Shown in pieces: positions 25,813-35,374 of a stretch of 64,000 bases of DNA. The stretch's first letter is position 1; every line of letters begins with the position of its first letter. The notes beneath the pieces are model-generated. The model ran no database searches and was not told the DNA's origin. It saw nothing but the letters and a program-made list of their open reading frames with translations. Source of the stretch: Pseudomonadota bacterium (GTDB lineage: Bacteria; Desulfobacterota; Binatia; Binatales; Binataceae); assembly GCA_021325025.1 (NCBI GenBank), contig JAJPHZ010000041.1, positions 1 through 64,000 of the forward strand, in the 5' to 3' direction. The translations under genes and the position numbers were made by a program.

Positions 25813-27423
25813 TCACATGCGCACGACGCCGAAGCTGCCGGCGGGCGGAATCGGGGCATTGTAGGCGGCGGCGATGCCCAGCGCCAGCGCGGCGCGGGTG
25901 TCCAGCGGATCGAGCACACCGTCGTCCCACAGCCGCGCCGTCGAGTAGTAGCAGGACGACTCGATTTCGTATTTCTCGCGCGTGGGACGCACGAACTCGG
26001 CCTGCTCCGCCTCGCTCATGGTCTGCCCGGAGCGTTTTAGCTGATCGAGCTTGACGGTCAGCAGCGTGTTGGCCGCCTGTTCGCCGCCCATCACCGAAAT
26101 CCGCGCGTTGGGCCACATAAAGAGCAGGCGCGGACCGTAGGCGCGTCCGCACATGCCGTAGTTGCCGGCGCCGTTGGAGGCGCCGATGATGACGGTGAAT
26201 TTGGGCACCTGCGCGTTGGCCACCGCGTTGACCATCTTGGCGCCGTCCTTGGCAATCCCGCCCTGTTCGTAGCGCTTGCCGACGATGAAGCCGGTGATGT
26301 TCTGGAGGAAGATCAGCGGGATGCGCCGTTGGCAACACAGTTCGATGAAATGCGTAGCCTTGAGCGCCGACTCGCTGAACAGCACGCCGTTGTTGGCGAC
26401 GATGCCGACCGGGTAGCCGAACAGGCGCGCGAAACCGGTCACCAGCGTGGGTCCGTAGCGCGGCTTGAACTCATGCATCCGGCTGCCGTCAACCAGCCGC
26501 GCAATCACCTCGCGCACGTCGTAGGGCTTGCGTGTGTCGGCCGATACGATTCCGTACAACTCCGCCGGGTCGTAGTAAGGATCCTCGGGTTCCGACTGAT
26601 CGGGCGGCCCCGGCGGCGGGGCGGGCAGGTTCTCGGCGATCGCGCGCGCGATTTCCAGTGCGTGCGCGTCATCCTCGGCCAGATGGTCGCTGACGCCGGA
26701 GAGGCGGGTATGGACGTCGCCGCCGCCCAGTTCCTCGGCGCTGACTTCCTCGCCGGTGGCGGCGCGCACCAGCGGCGGCCCGGCCAGGAAAATCGTGCCC
26801 TGCTCCTTGACGATGATGTTCTCGTCGCACATCGCCGGCACATAGGCCCCACCCGCCGTGCACGAGCCCATCACCACTGCGATCTGCGGGATCCCAGCCG
26901 CCGACATCCGCGCCTGATTGTAGAAAATCCGGCCGAAGTGATCGCGGTCGGGGAACACCTCGGCCTGCATCGGCAAAAATGCGCCGCCCGAATCCACCAG
27001 GTACACGCACGGCAGCCGGTTCTCCATCGCGATTTCCTGCGCGCGCAGATGTTTCTTGACCGTGATCGGATAGTAGGTGCCGCCCTTGACGGTGGCGTCG
27101 TTGGCGACCACTACCGCCTCGCGCCCCATTAGCCGCCCGATTCCCGTCACCAGGCCCGCACCCGGCGCCTCGTCGTCGTACATCCCGATCGCGGCCAGCG
27201 CCGACAGTTCCAAAAACGGCGTCCCCGGGTCGAGCAGGCGGCGGATACGCTCGCGCACCAGCAGCTTGCCGCGCCTGGTGTGGCGCGTGCGGGCCTCTTC
27301 CGGACCGCCCAGGCGCACCTGCTCGATACGTTCACGCAATTGGCGCACCCCGGCTTCCATCACTTCGCGGTTGCGGCGGAACTCCTCGCTGGTGGTATTC
27401 ACCCGTGATTCAATGCGTTCCAT
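25813..27423 (-). CDS. Acyl-CoA carboxylase, carboxyltransferase (beta) subunit
   Basis: Crotonase-fold carboxyltransferase (536 aa) that moves carboxyl from biotin to an acyl-CoA. It shows GKLLVRERI, the N-domain [25 protein letters not shown] split by family-typical [32 protein letters not shown], and the C-domain [23 protein letters not shown] and [16 protein letters not shown]. These fit methylcrotonyl-CoA carboxylase beta best, propionyl- or geranyl-CoA being alternatives. The ATG at 27423 is preferred over an upstream start at 27441. No biotin carboxylase or BCCP gene is in the window. Confidence 0.9.
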   Translation of the reverse strand: MERIESRVNTTSEEFRRNREVMEAGVRQLRERIEQVRLGGPEEARTRHTRRGKLLVRERIRRLLDPGTPFLELSALAAIGMYDDEAPGAGLVTGIGRLMGREAVVVANDATVKGGTYYPITVKKHLRAQEIAMENRLPCVYLVDSGGAFLPMQAEVFPDRDHFGRIFYNQARMSAAGIPQIAVVMGSCTAGGAYVPAMCDENIIVKEQGTIFLAGPPLVRAATGEEVSAEELGGGDVHTRLSGVSDHLAEDDAHALEIARAIAENLPAPPPGPPDQSEPEDPYYDPAELYGIVSADTRKPYDVREVIARLVDGSRMHEFKPRYGPTLVTGFARLFGYPVGIVANNGVLFSESALKATHFIELCCQRRIPLIFLQNITGFIVGKRYEQGGIAKDGAKMVNAVANAQVPKFTVIIGASNGAGNYGMCGRAYGPRLLFMWPNARISVMGGEQAANTLLTVKLDQLKRSGQTMSEAEQAEFVRPTREKYEIESSCYYSTARLWDDGVLDPLDTRAALALGIAAAYNAPIPPAGSFGVVRM

Positions 27424-27522
27424 GGCTCCCCTGATGCCCAAGCGGCGCGGTTGCGCTAAAATTTTAATGCATGTCTATGTCTATATTTTCGGGCGCGCCG
27501 GGCAAGTCCGCCGCATTGCGCG

Positions 27523-29850
27523 ATGAGAACCCGCGACCTTAGAGCGCTCGAATTCGACAAGGTGCTCGCGCTGGTCACGGCGCTGGCGGTTTCCGAACCG
27601 GGCCGGCGCGCGGTCGGCGCGCTGGTGCCCTCTACCGACCCAGCCGAAGTCCGCCGCCGCCTGCGCGCGGCCGGTGAGCTGGTCGAATTGCGTAGTCATG
27701 CCGGCGCGCTGCCAATCGGCGAATTCAAGGACCAGAATCAGTTCTTCGCCATCGCCGCGATGGAAGGGGCGACGCTGGACGGCAAATCGCTGCTCGACGT
27801 GCGCCAGTTCGTGCTCGCCGCGCGCCATCTGGAGGCGTTTTTGCGCTCGCGATGCGAGCGGTTTCCTGCCGTCGCCGAACTGGTCGCATCGCTGCTGGCG
27901 CCCAAGGAGCTGGCCGACGCGCTGCTCAAGGCGCTGGCCGATGACGGCGGTCTGCTCGACGATGCCAGCCGCGAACTCAAGCGCTTGCGTACCCGTTTGC
28001 GCGACGAGCGTGCCGAGCTGGAACAGCGTCTGGCCCGGATGCTCGACCAGACCGGGATGCAGCCGTTCCTGACCGACCATCTGGTGACCATCCGCAACCG
28101 CCGCTTCGTGCTGCCGATGAAGCCGAACTATGCCGAGCGGCTGGAAGGCATCGTGCAGGACCGCTCGGTGTCGGGCGAGACCCTGTTCGTCGAGCCGCTG
28201 TGGGCGGTTGAACTGAACAACCGCCTGATGATGCTCGAGCGCGAGGTTGAGGCCGAGGAGCGGCGGATCCTAAGCCAGCTCACCTCGATGGTGCGCAGCT
28301 ATCTGCCGCAGTTGCGCATGACCTTTGACGCGATGGTCGCGCTCGACGCGCTCAACGCGCGGGCCTTGTTCGCCGAGCGCTATCGATGCGTGGAGCCGGA
28401 GATTGTCGAGGACGGCATCACCCTGGCCGCCGCCCGCCATCCGCTGCTGATGGCCAGCGGGCGCACGGTGGTGCCGATCGACGTCCACATTCCGCCCAAT
28501 CGGCGCGGGATCGTGATCTCGGGCCCTAACACCGGCGGCAAAACGGTCGCGCTCAAGACCATCGGCCTGCTCAGCCTGATGGCGCAAAGCGGGCTGCTGG
28601 TGCCGGCCGATCACGGCACGCGCCTGATGGTGTTCCGCAGCATCTGCGCCGACATCGGCGACGAGCAATCGATCGAGGCCGACCTTTCCACGTTCTCCGC
28701 GCACATCGCCAACCTAGCCGAGATCATGCGCGAGCTGCGCGAGCCGGCACTGGTCATCCTGGACGAACCCGGCGCAGGAACCGACCCGGCCGAGGGCGGC
28801 GCGCTCACTATCGGGCTGATCGGTCATCTGGCCGCGCGCCGATGCCTGTTCGCGATCGCGACGCATTCCACCGCGGTCAAACTATACGCTTACGGCAGCA
28901 CCGAGTTGGAAAGCGCCGCGGTCGATTTCGACGAACGCACGCTGACGCCCCGCTTCACGCTCAAGCCGCACACCGTTGGGCAGAGCTTCGGACTGGCGGT
29001 TGCCGAGCGTCTGGGCCTGCCGGCTGAGATTATTCGGGCGGCACAGCAGGCGCGTCCCGCCGGCAGCGCGGAGCTTGAAGATGCGCTGCGCCGCCTGGAG
29101 GATCAGCGCGAAGAACTGGCGCGCCAAACCGAAGAGGCGCGCGCCCGCGAGCATCAGCGCCACCAGGCCCATCTGGCTGCGACCCGGGCGGCGGAACAAG
29201 CGCTTGCCCGCGCCGCTGCCGAACGTGAGAGGGTCCGCGCCGACTTTCGTCAGATGATGGCGGAGTTCAATCGCCAGGCGGCCCAGATGCTGGCCGATCT
29301 GAAATCCTCACGCCGGCCGCGCGCCGAGCTCCGGCAATTCGTCGAGCGCGCCGCGGCTGCTATCGAACAGCTCGCGCCTGAAGCCCCCGCCCAGGCGGCC
29401 GGGATGCAGCCGCTGGTCGTGGGCGAGCAAGTGGAGCTGGCCGACTCGGATATCCAGGGCGAGCTGTTGGCGCTCGACGCGGACAAGGCGGTAATCGGCC
29501 GCGGCGGATTGCGGATCGAAGTCGCGCCTGCGCGCCTGCGGCGCGCGCACGCCAGGGCGAAGACGCCACCATCCGCGCCGGTCACGATCAGCGCCTCGCG
29601 CAGCCAAGCCGCGGAACTCAACCTGATTGGAATGCGCGCTTCCGATGCGCTGCGGCGGCTGGAGGAGTTCCTCGACCAGGCCTACCTGACCAACCAGTCA
29701 GAAGTGCGCGTGATCCACGGCGTCGGCTCAGGGGCGCTGCGCAAAGCGGTGCGCGATTACCTCAGCACTTCGCCCTATTGCACGGGCTTTCGCGAAGCCG
29801 AACCGCAAGCCGGCGGCGCCGGCGCCACTATCGTGCAGATTGGGTTGTAA
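27523..29850 (+). CDS. mutS2: Endonuclease MutS2
   Basis: MutS2-family ATPase (775 aa) linked to recombination control and stalled-ribosome rescue in other bacteria. The start LRALEFDKVLALVTALAVSEPG is typical. The ATPase has Walker A GPNTGGKT (near residue 334), LVILDEPGAGTDPAEGGAL and ATHSTAVKLYAYG. A coiled coil rich in Glu, Arg and Ala occupies about 510-620. The C-terminal Smr domain contains VRVIHGVGSGALRKAVRDYL, but the usual LDLRG/LDLHG motif reads LNLIGMR. It diverges from the carboxylase gene. Confidence 0.93.
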   Translation: MRTRDLRALEFDKVLALVTALAVSEPGRRAVGALVPSTDPAEVRRRLRAAGELVELRSHAGALPIGEFKDQNQFFAIAAMEGATLDGKSLLDVRQFVLAARHLEAFLRSRCERFPAVAELVASLLAPKELADALLKALADDGGLLDDASRELKRLRTRLRDERAELEQRLARMLDQTGMQPFLTDHLVTIRNRRFVLPMKPNYAERLEGIVQDRSVSGETLFVEPLWAVELNNRLMMLEREVEAEERRILSQLTSMVRSYLPQLRMTFDAMVALDALNARALFAERYRCVEPEIVEDGITLAAARHPLLMASGRTVVPIDVHIPPNRRGIVISGPNTGGKTVALKTIGLLSLMAQSGLLVPADHGTRLMVFRSICADIGDEQSIEADLSTFSAHIANLAEIMRELREPALVILDEPGAGTDPAEGGALTIGLIGHLAARRCLFAIATHSTAVKLYAYGSTELESAAVDFDERTLTPRFTLKPHTVGQSFGLAVAERLGLPAEIIRAAQQARPAGSAELEDALRRLEDQREELARQTEEARAREHQRHQAHLAATRAAEQALARAAAERERVRADFRQMMAEFNRQAAQMLADLKSSRRPRAELRQFVERAAAAIEQLAPEAPAQAAGMQPLVVGEQVELADSDIQGELLALDADKAVIGRGGLRIEVAPARLRRAHARAKTPPSAPVTISASRSQAAELNLIGMRASDALRRLEEFLDQAYLTNQSEVRVIHGVGSGALRKAVRDYLSTSPYCTGFREAEPQAGGAGATIVQIGL

Positions 29851-30085
29851 CCTGACCGGTTGCCCGGAAAGCGTATCCATCTTTGGACCGAACGCCTTTT
29901 CAACACCGATATTTCGGATCCTGTCGATGCCGCCGATACCAAGCCGGCGCCATCGCCGCGCTCGATGGTGTGCCGCAGCCCGCGACGGGTCACGTTGCGC
30001 ATCTTCCGGGAACCCAGATAACAAGGCTTGTAGTGCGTCAAGCTACGCTTTACAGCAAGCCGGGACTGTTCGCTATCAGTTGACC

Positions 30086-30103
30086 GCCCGCCCAGGGGCG
30101 GGC
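30086..30103 (+). other. GC-rich hairpin immediately before bluB
   Basis: GCCCGCC-CAGG-GGCGGGC forms a 7-bp perfect stem with a 4-base loop, ending one base before the first ATG of bluB. No T-run follows, so it may mask ribosome binding rather than terminate. The 254-base gap after mutS2 holds no conserved cobalamin-riboswitch box that I can find. Confidence 0.45.
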
Positions 30104-30104
30104 A

Positions 30105-30893
30105 ATGCTTGACCCTATGGCCATCGATTCCAAGCCACAGGCGGGGGGCGATTTGAACCGGCTGCCGCTGGAGGTGCGGCGCGGCCTTTACGAGACCATC
30201 TTCCGGCGGCGCGACATGCGCGAGTTCCGGCCCGACCCGGTGCCCGACGAGGTGCTGGCGCGCGTGCTGGTCGCGGCCCATCATGCGGGCAGCGTCGGAT
30301 TCACGCAGCCGTGGGACTTCATCGTCGTGCGCGACATGGAGCGCCGGCACGAAGTCAAGCGGCTGTTCGAGGAAGAGCGGTTGCGCAACGCGGCGCAGTT
30401 CACCGGCCGGCGGCGCGAGAAGTTCCTGTCACTCAAGCTCGAAGGTATCGTCGAGTCGGCGTTAAACCTCATCGTCACCTGCGAGCCCGACCGCTTCGGG
30501 CCCGGGGTGCTGGGCAAGACCGCGATCGAGGAAGTGGAGATTTATTCCACCTGCCTGGCGATCGAAAACCTCTGGCTGGCAGCGCGCGTGGAAGGGCTGG
30601 GTGTGGGATGGGTCAGCATCCTGCGCAACGACGTGCTGCGCCAAATCTTCGGCATTCCAAAGACGGTGATCCCCATCGCCTACCTGTGCATCGGCTACGT
30701 CGATTCCTTTCCGGCGCGCCCCGTGTTGGAAAAGGCGGGATGGGCCGAGCGGCTGTCGCCGCGCAAGCTTTTGCATTTCGACTCGTGGGACGGCGGCCCC
30801 GCGGACACCGAGCGCCTGGCGCGGCTGGTCGAGGACCCCGAAATCTGGCGCGAGATATTCCCCGGCGACGGCCCTGGGGAAGATGACAAGTAG
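30105..30893 (+). CDS. bluB: 5,6-dimethylbenzimidazole synthase
   Basis: Nitroreductase-fold flavoenzyme (262 aa) that cuts reduced FMN with O2 to make the lower ligand of vitamin B12. Diagnostic blocks are RRRDMREFRPDPVPDEVL, the BluB signature AGSVGFTQPWDFIVV, EIYSTCLAIENLWLAARVEG and GVGWVSIL. The first ATG at 30105 abuts a hairpin; an ATG at 30117 would lose four residues only. No other cobalamin genes adjoin, although riboflavin synthase is elsewhere in the window. It heads a same-strand run with rhodanese and pcp. Confidence 0.92.
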   Translation: MLDPMAIDSKPQAGGDLNRLPLEVRRGLYETIFRRRDMREFRPDPVPDEVLARVLVAAHHAGSVGFTQPWDFIVVRDMERRHEVKRLFEEERLRNAAQFTGRRREKFLSLKLEGIVESALNLIVTCEPDRFGPGVLGKTAIEEVEIYSTCLAIENLWLAARVEGLGVGWVSILRNDVLRQIFGIPKTVIPIAYLCIGYVDSFPARPVLEKAGWAERLSPRKLLHFDSWDGGPADTERLARLVEDPEIWREIFPGDGPGEDDK

Positions 30894-30928
30894 CGACATC
30901 AAGTGCGGTTTGGGCGCGCGGAAACCAT

Positions 30929-31735
30929 ATGGACAATCAATTCCTGGTTGACGCCGAATGGCTTGCACGCAGCGCCGGGCCCGGCGTGGTGCTGATCGAC
31001 ACGCGGCCCGCCGCCCAGTTCTGGGCCGGCCATCTGCAAGGCGCGCGTCATCTCGATCCCTTCCCCTTCCACTATTACGACACCAGTGCCAAGGCGATCG
31101 GCGAGTTCACGCAGCAGTCGGAATGGATCTTCTCGGCGCTGGGCATCACCGGAAGCGAGACGGTAGTCTTTTACGAAGACAACTCCGGGATGCGGGCGGC
31201 GCGCGGGGCGTGGATTCTGGAATACCTGGGCCATCCCGCGGTCAGGATTCTGGACGGCGGACTGACGGCGCTGACCGGCGCGCCGCTGACTGAGCGCGCC
31301 GACCCGGTGACACCCTATCCGTTCAAGGCGTCGGTGCGGCCCGAAATCCTGGCCACTTACGAGCAGGTGCGCGAGGCGCTGGGCCGTCTTGGCACGCGGA
31401 TTTTCGATGTGCGCAGCGAAGCCGAATATTACGGCGAAAACGTGCGCGCCAGACGCGGCGGCGCAATCCCCGGCGCAATCAATCGCGACTGGGCGTTAAG
31501 CCTTGATGCGCAAGGGAAATTCAAATCGCCGCGGGAGCTGCGAGCCGTCTTCGAGGCGCTGGGATTTTCTCCGCACGACGAGATCATCGCCTACTGCCAG
31601 GGCGGTTACCGCGCCGCGCACGCCTACTACGCGCTGCGGCTGGCCGGCTTTGCCAAGACGCGCAACTATCTGGGTTCGTGGGGCGAATGGGGCAATCGCG
31701 AAGACCTGCCGATCGAAAAGCCGCGCCGCCGCTGA
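30929..31735 (+). CDS. Thiosulfate/3-mercaptopyruvate sulfurtransferase (tandem rhodanese)
   Basis: Protein of 268 aa with two rhodanese domains. The first (about 5-115) contains VVLIDTRPAAQFWAGHL but lacks a Cys at the active-site position (VVFYEDNSGMRA). The second (about 135-262) has RIFDVRSEAEYYG and the persulfide-forming Cys223 in AYCQGGYRAAHAYY. The CQGGYR loop resembles thiosulfate sulfurtransferases more than the CGSG(V/T) of mercaptopyruvate enzymes. It lies 35 nt after bluB and 2 nt before pcp. Confidence 0.9.
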   Translation: MDNQFLVDAEWLARSAGPGVVLIDTRPAAQFWAGHLQGARHLDPFPFHYYDTSAKAIGEFTQQSEWIFSALGITGSETVVFYEDNSGMRAARGAWILEYLGHPAVRILDGGLTALTGAPLTERADPVTPYPFKASVRPEILATYEQVREALGRLGTRIFDVRSEAEYYGENVRARRGGAIPGAINRDWALSLDAQGKFKSPRELRAVFEALGFSPHDEIIAYCQGGYRAAHAYYALRLAGFAKTRNYLGSWGEWGNREDLPIEKPRRR

Positions 31736-31737
31736 GC

Positions 31738-32409
31738 GTGCGCACGCGCAACCGCGCTCATCCGGCCCGGCGCGAAGCTTCGATCCTGCTGGCCGGCTTC
31801 GAACCTTTCCACGGCGAGCGGCGCAATCCGTCGCTGGAGGTGGCGCGCGCGCTGGACGGCGAAATGATCGGAACTCTGCGCGTCAGCTCGCTGCAGCTTC
31901 CGGTGGTGTATGCCACGGCCGCGCGCAGGATAACGCGCGCCATCGCGCGCATCGTACCAGCGGCGGTGCTGGGGCTGGGGCAGGCCGCAGGGCGGCCCGC
32001 CATCTCCCTGGAGCGGGTCGCGATCAATCTGGCCGATGGACCCGGTCGCGACAACGCCGGCCGGCGCTGGACCGACAAGCCGGTGATTGCCGGCGGACCC
32101 GATGCCTACTTCGCGCGCTTGCCGCTGCGCGCGATCCTGCAGGCACTCGAGCGCCGGCATATTCCCGCATCTCTGTCGCTCAGTGCCGGCTCCTTTATTT
32201 GCAACGCCGTGATGTACGCGGCGCTGCACCAGTTGCGCCGGCGTCCCACCGTGCCCTGCGGCTTCATTCATTTGCCCTACGACACCCACCAGGCCCTGCG
32301 CCATCCGGCGCAGCCCAGCATGCCGCTGGAATTGATGATCGACGCGGTGCGCACCGCCATCGCCGCCATCGGCCGAAGCGCCAACTCATCAGGGCAAAGG
32401 GAGATTTGA
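31738..32409 (+). CDS. pcp: Pyroglutamyl-peptidase I
   Basis: C15 cysteine peptidase (223 aa) that removes N-terminal pyroglutamate. The triad is visible: Glu92 in SLERVAINLAD, Cys155 in SAGSFICNAVMY and His178 in FIHLPYD. LLAGFEPFHGERRNPS at the N-terminus is the family start. The GTG at 31738, two bases after the rhodanese stop, gives a near-normal length; the frame continues upstream inside the rhodanese gene but without family similarity. Coupling with the rhodanese gene is likely. Confidence 0.92.
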   Translation: MRTRNRAHPARREASILLAGFEPFHGERRNPSLEVARALDGEMIGTLRVSSLQLPVVYATAARRITRAIARIVPAAVLGLGQAAGRPAISLERVAINLADGPGRDNAGRRWTDKPVIAGGPDAYFARLPLRAILQALERRHIPASLSLSAGSFICNAVMYAALHQLRRRPTVPCGFIHLPYDTHQALRHPAQPSMPLELMIDAVRTAIAAIGRSANSSGQREI

Positions 32410-32490
32410 CCCGCGGGCATCGCGGCGCGGTTGCTCGATCGATCGGCGTTGTGACAAGGTATTTCTCCCGCTCAGCGCCTTACGAAGGTC

Positions 32491-34089
32491 ATGGAAGCCG
32501 CAGCTACGGCCGCCGAGATTCAGGTTCCGACCGCGCCCGCCACCTCGCATCGATGGCTGATCGCGCTGGCGGTAATGCTTGGCACGACGCTGGAAGTCCT
32601 GGACACGTCGATCGTCAACGTCGCGCTGCCCCATATGCAGGGCAGCTTCTCCGCCAGCCTCGATGAGATCTCCTGGGTGGTGACCAGCTACCTGGTCGCT
32701 AACGGAATCATGATCCCAATGACCGGATGGATCTCGGCGCGCTTCGGGCGCAAGCGCTACTTCCTGACCTCGGTCACGGTGTTTGTCGCCGCCTCGATGA
32801 TGTGCGGAGCGGCTCAGTCGCTGCAACAGATGGTTCTCTTCCGCCTGATCCAGGGCACTGCGGGCGCCGCGATGATTCCTTCTTCGCAGGCGATCCTGAT
32901 GGAGACGTTTCCGCCCGATGAGCAACAACTGGCGATGGCGGTGTGGGGGATGGGCCTGATGGTGGCGCCGATTCTGGGGCCCACGCTGGGCGGCTGGATC
33001 ACCGACAACTGGAGCTGGCGCTGGAATTTCTACATCAACCTGCCGATCGGCACGATCGCGATTGCGATGGTGTCGGCGTTCGTGCATGACCCGCATTACC
33101 TGGCCGCACGCCGCGGGCGCAGGATCGACTACCTGGGTATGGCGCTGCTGGTGGTGTCGCTGGGCCTGATGCAAATCGTGGTGGACCGCGGCGAGCGCGC
33201 CGACTGGTTCAATTCCGCCTGGGTCGTGTATGCCACCGCGGTCTCCGCGTTGGCCTTCGCCGTGCTCGGTGTGTGGGAATTGCATTTCAGCGAACCGATT
33301 CTCGACCTGCGCATTCTCAAGCAGCGCATCTTCAGCGCCTCGCTCATACTGCAGGTCGCGATGAGCGGCGTGCTGTTCGGCACCCTGCTGATCTCACCCA
33401 TCTTCATGCAGGAGTTTTTGGGCTATACACCGTGGGTGTCGGGACTGGTTCAGGCGCCGCGCGGGCTGGGCTCGATGACGGGGATGCTGGTGGTGGGACA
33501 GGTCTCGCGCCGCGGCTACGACACCAAACCCTTCGTGGGCGTGGGTTTTATGCTGGTCGCTGTCGCCACCTGGATCATGTCGGGCTGGGACCTGCAGGCC
33601 AGCATGTGGGCGGTGATGTGGCCGCCGGTTATCATGAGCCTCGGCTTCGGCATGATCTTCCCGACCATTTCGGCTGCGGCGCTGTCGGGTATCAAGCCCG
33701 AGCGGATGGGCTACGCGGCAAGCCTCTACAACATGATGCGCAACACCGGCGCGGCCATCGGCATCGCCTACATGACCAACATGCTGGTCCGCCATCAGCA
33801 GCTCCATCAGTCGATCCTGGCCGAGCATTTCTCGGTGTTCGACGCCTGGCGGCTGAGCAGGGCGGCGCCGATGCAGCCGGGCGCGCCCGCCTTCGGTTAT
33901 CTGCATCAGTTGATGACCGGCCAGAAGCGCGGACTGGGAATGGTTTACGGGCTGGTGCAGGCGCAGGCCTCGATGCTCGCCTTCAACGACATCTATCGGA
34001 TGCTGGCCGGGATGTCGCTGCTGATGGCGCCGGCCTTCGTGCTGCTGCGCGGCGGCACCAAATCCTCAGCCGCCGCCCCCGGCCACTGA
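32491..34089 (+). CDS. MFS exporter, DHA2/EmrB-QacA family
   Basis: Drug/proton antiporter-type protein (532 aa) with about 14 membrane helices. The DHA2 signature LEVLDTSIVNVALPHMQGSF (first helix), WVVTSYLVANGIMIPMTGWIS, GRKRYFL and PTLGGWITDNWSWRWNFYIN (motif C region) are present. There is no adjacent EmrA-type periplasmic adaptor or outer-membrane factor, so partners would be encoded elsewhere. It ends the bluB-rhodanese-pcp run, 81 nt after pcp. The exported substrate is unknown. Confidence 0.92.
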   Translation: MEAAATAAEIQVPTAPATSHRWLIALAVMLGTTLEVLDTSIVNVALPHMQGSFSASLDEISWVVTSYLVANGIMIPMTGWISARFGRKRYFLTSVTVFVAASMMCGAAQSLQQMVLFRLIQGTAGAAMIPSSQAILMETFPPDEQQLAMAVWGMGLMVAPILGPTLGGWITDNWSWRWNFYINLPIGTIAIAMVSAFVHDPHYLAARRGRRIDYLGMALLVVSLGLMQIVVDRGERADWFNSAWVVYATAVSALAFAVLGVWELHFSEPILDLRILKQRIFSASLILQVAMSGVLFGTLLISPIFMQEFLGYTPWVSGLVQAPRGLGSMTGMLVVGQVSRRGYDTKPFVGVGFMLVAVATWIMSGWDLQASMWAVMWPPVIMSLGFGMIFPTISAAALSGIKPERMGYAASLYNMMRNTGAAIGIAYMTNMLVRHQQLHQSILAEHFSVFDAWRLSRAAPMQPGAPAFGYLHQLMTGQKRGLGMVYGLVQAQASMLAFNDIYRMLAGMSLLMAPAFVLLRGGTKSSAAAPGH

Positions 34090-34156
34090 CCTTGTCGGCC
34101 GTACCCCGAACCGCCGACCGAATAAATCGTCACGAGCCAGGACAGAAAGGCATTTT

Positions 34157-35374
34157 TCATCCGAAGACGCCGGCGATTGTCAACTCGCTGATACGCTCCT
34201 GGCTGTAGCCCAGAATCTTTTCCATTACGTACTGGTTGTCGCGGCCGAGCGACGGCGCGGCGCGGCGCACCCGGCCCGGCGTGCGGGAGAGATGAGCGCG
34301 CGGACCTTCCACCGTCGTGCGGCCCAGCGCCTGATGCTCGATTTCCACGAAATGGCCGCGATGCGCGAACTGTGGATCGCGCCATGCTTGCGCGCTGTTC
34401 TGAACCTGATAGGCGGGGACGCCGCGCGCTTGCAGAGTTTGCTCTATTTCCGTCGCGCCGCGGGTTGCGGTCCAGGTCCCGATGACATCATCGAGTTGTG
34501 CGCGGTTTGCAACCCTCGTCTCCATCGTCGCGAAGCGCGGATCCAGGGCCATCGCGGCGGCGCCCATCGCGTCGCACAACGAGCGCCATTGCGAATCGGT
34601 GCGGCACACGATCGCGACCCATTGATCGTCCCCGGCGGCCGGATAAATGCCATGCGGCGCCATATCGCGGTCGGTATTGCCGGCGCGCTGCGGTTCATGA
34701 CGATTGACTGAGTATTCCAGGATCGCCGGAGTGAGAAAGTGAATTGCCGATTCCACCTGCGCCTGGTCGATGTATTGCCCCTCGCCGGTACGGCGGCGAT
34801 GCTCCAGTGCGGCCAGGATCGCAATCGCAGTATAGCGCGGCGCGATATAATCGGTGTACGCGCCGAACACACCGGTCGCCGCCCGATCGGGCCATCCCGC
34901 CAGGTTGCTGAACCCGGCGATCGCCGCCGCCATGTTGCCAAAGCCGGCGATCTGCCGCAGCGGACCGGTCTGCCCGAACAGGCACGTGCTCAGCATTATG
35001 ATGTCGGGGCGCACCCTGCGCAGCGAGTCGTAATCCAGACCCCACTTGCGCATCGCCCTGGGAGAGAACGACTCGGTCACAACGTCGGCCCATCGCACCA
35101 GGTCCAGCACCACCTCCCGCGCGCATGGATTGCCGAGGTCGATCGCAACTCCGAGCTTGCCCGCGTTGCAATTGTTGAACAGACCCGAGCTGTCGGCGCC
35201 GAAGTTGCTGTCCTGATGGGGCTGAAGCGTGCGTGCGGTATCGATCCGGTGGGGCGACTCGACGCGCACGATCTGCGCGCCGTAATCCGCCAGCATCCGC
35301 GTACCGGCCGGTCCCGCCATCACCCAGGCGAAATCCAGTATCTTTACGTCGGCAAGCGGCCCGTCAGAGTTCAT
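34157..35374 (-). CDS. Class III CoA-transferase (CaiB/BaiF family)
   Basis: Protein of 405 aa. ADVKILDFAWVMAGPAGTRMLADYGAQIVRVES is split by the usual family spacing, SPRAMRKWGLDYDSLRRVRPDIIMLS follows, and the catalytic Asp lies in RTGEGQYIDQAQVE. The start overlaps the stop of the next CoA-transferase upstream by one base (TGATG), so the two are co-translated and may form a heteromer, as in benzylsuccinate CoA-transferase. The acyl substrate is unknown. Confidence 0.88.
   Translation of the reverse strand: MNSDGPLADVKILDFAWVMAGPAGTRMLADYGAQIVRVESPHRIDTARTLQPHQDSNFGADSSGLFNNCNAGKLGVAIDLGNPCAREVVLDLVRWADVVTESFSPRAMRKWGLDYDSLRRVRPDIIMLSTCLFGQTGPLRQIAGFGNMAAAIAGFSNLAGWPDRAATGVFGAYTDYIAPRYTAIAILAALEHRRRTGEGQYIDQAQVESAIHFLTPAILEYSVNRHEPQRAGNTDRDMAPHGIYPAAGDDQWVAIVCRTDSQWRSLCDAMGAAAMALDPRFATMETRVANRAQLDDVIGTWTATRGATEIEQTLQARGVPAYQVQNSAQAWRDPQFAHRGHFVEIEHQALGRTTVEGPRAHLSRTPGRVRRAAPSLGRDNQYVMEKILGYSQERISELTIAGVFG

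Noticed and set aside
29851-30104. Cobalamin riboswitch upstream of bluB
   Set aside because: No B12-box-like sequence was found; only a simple GC hairpin is present.
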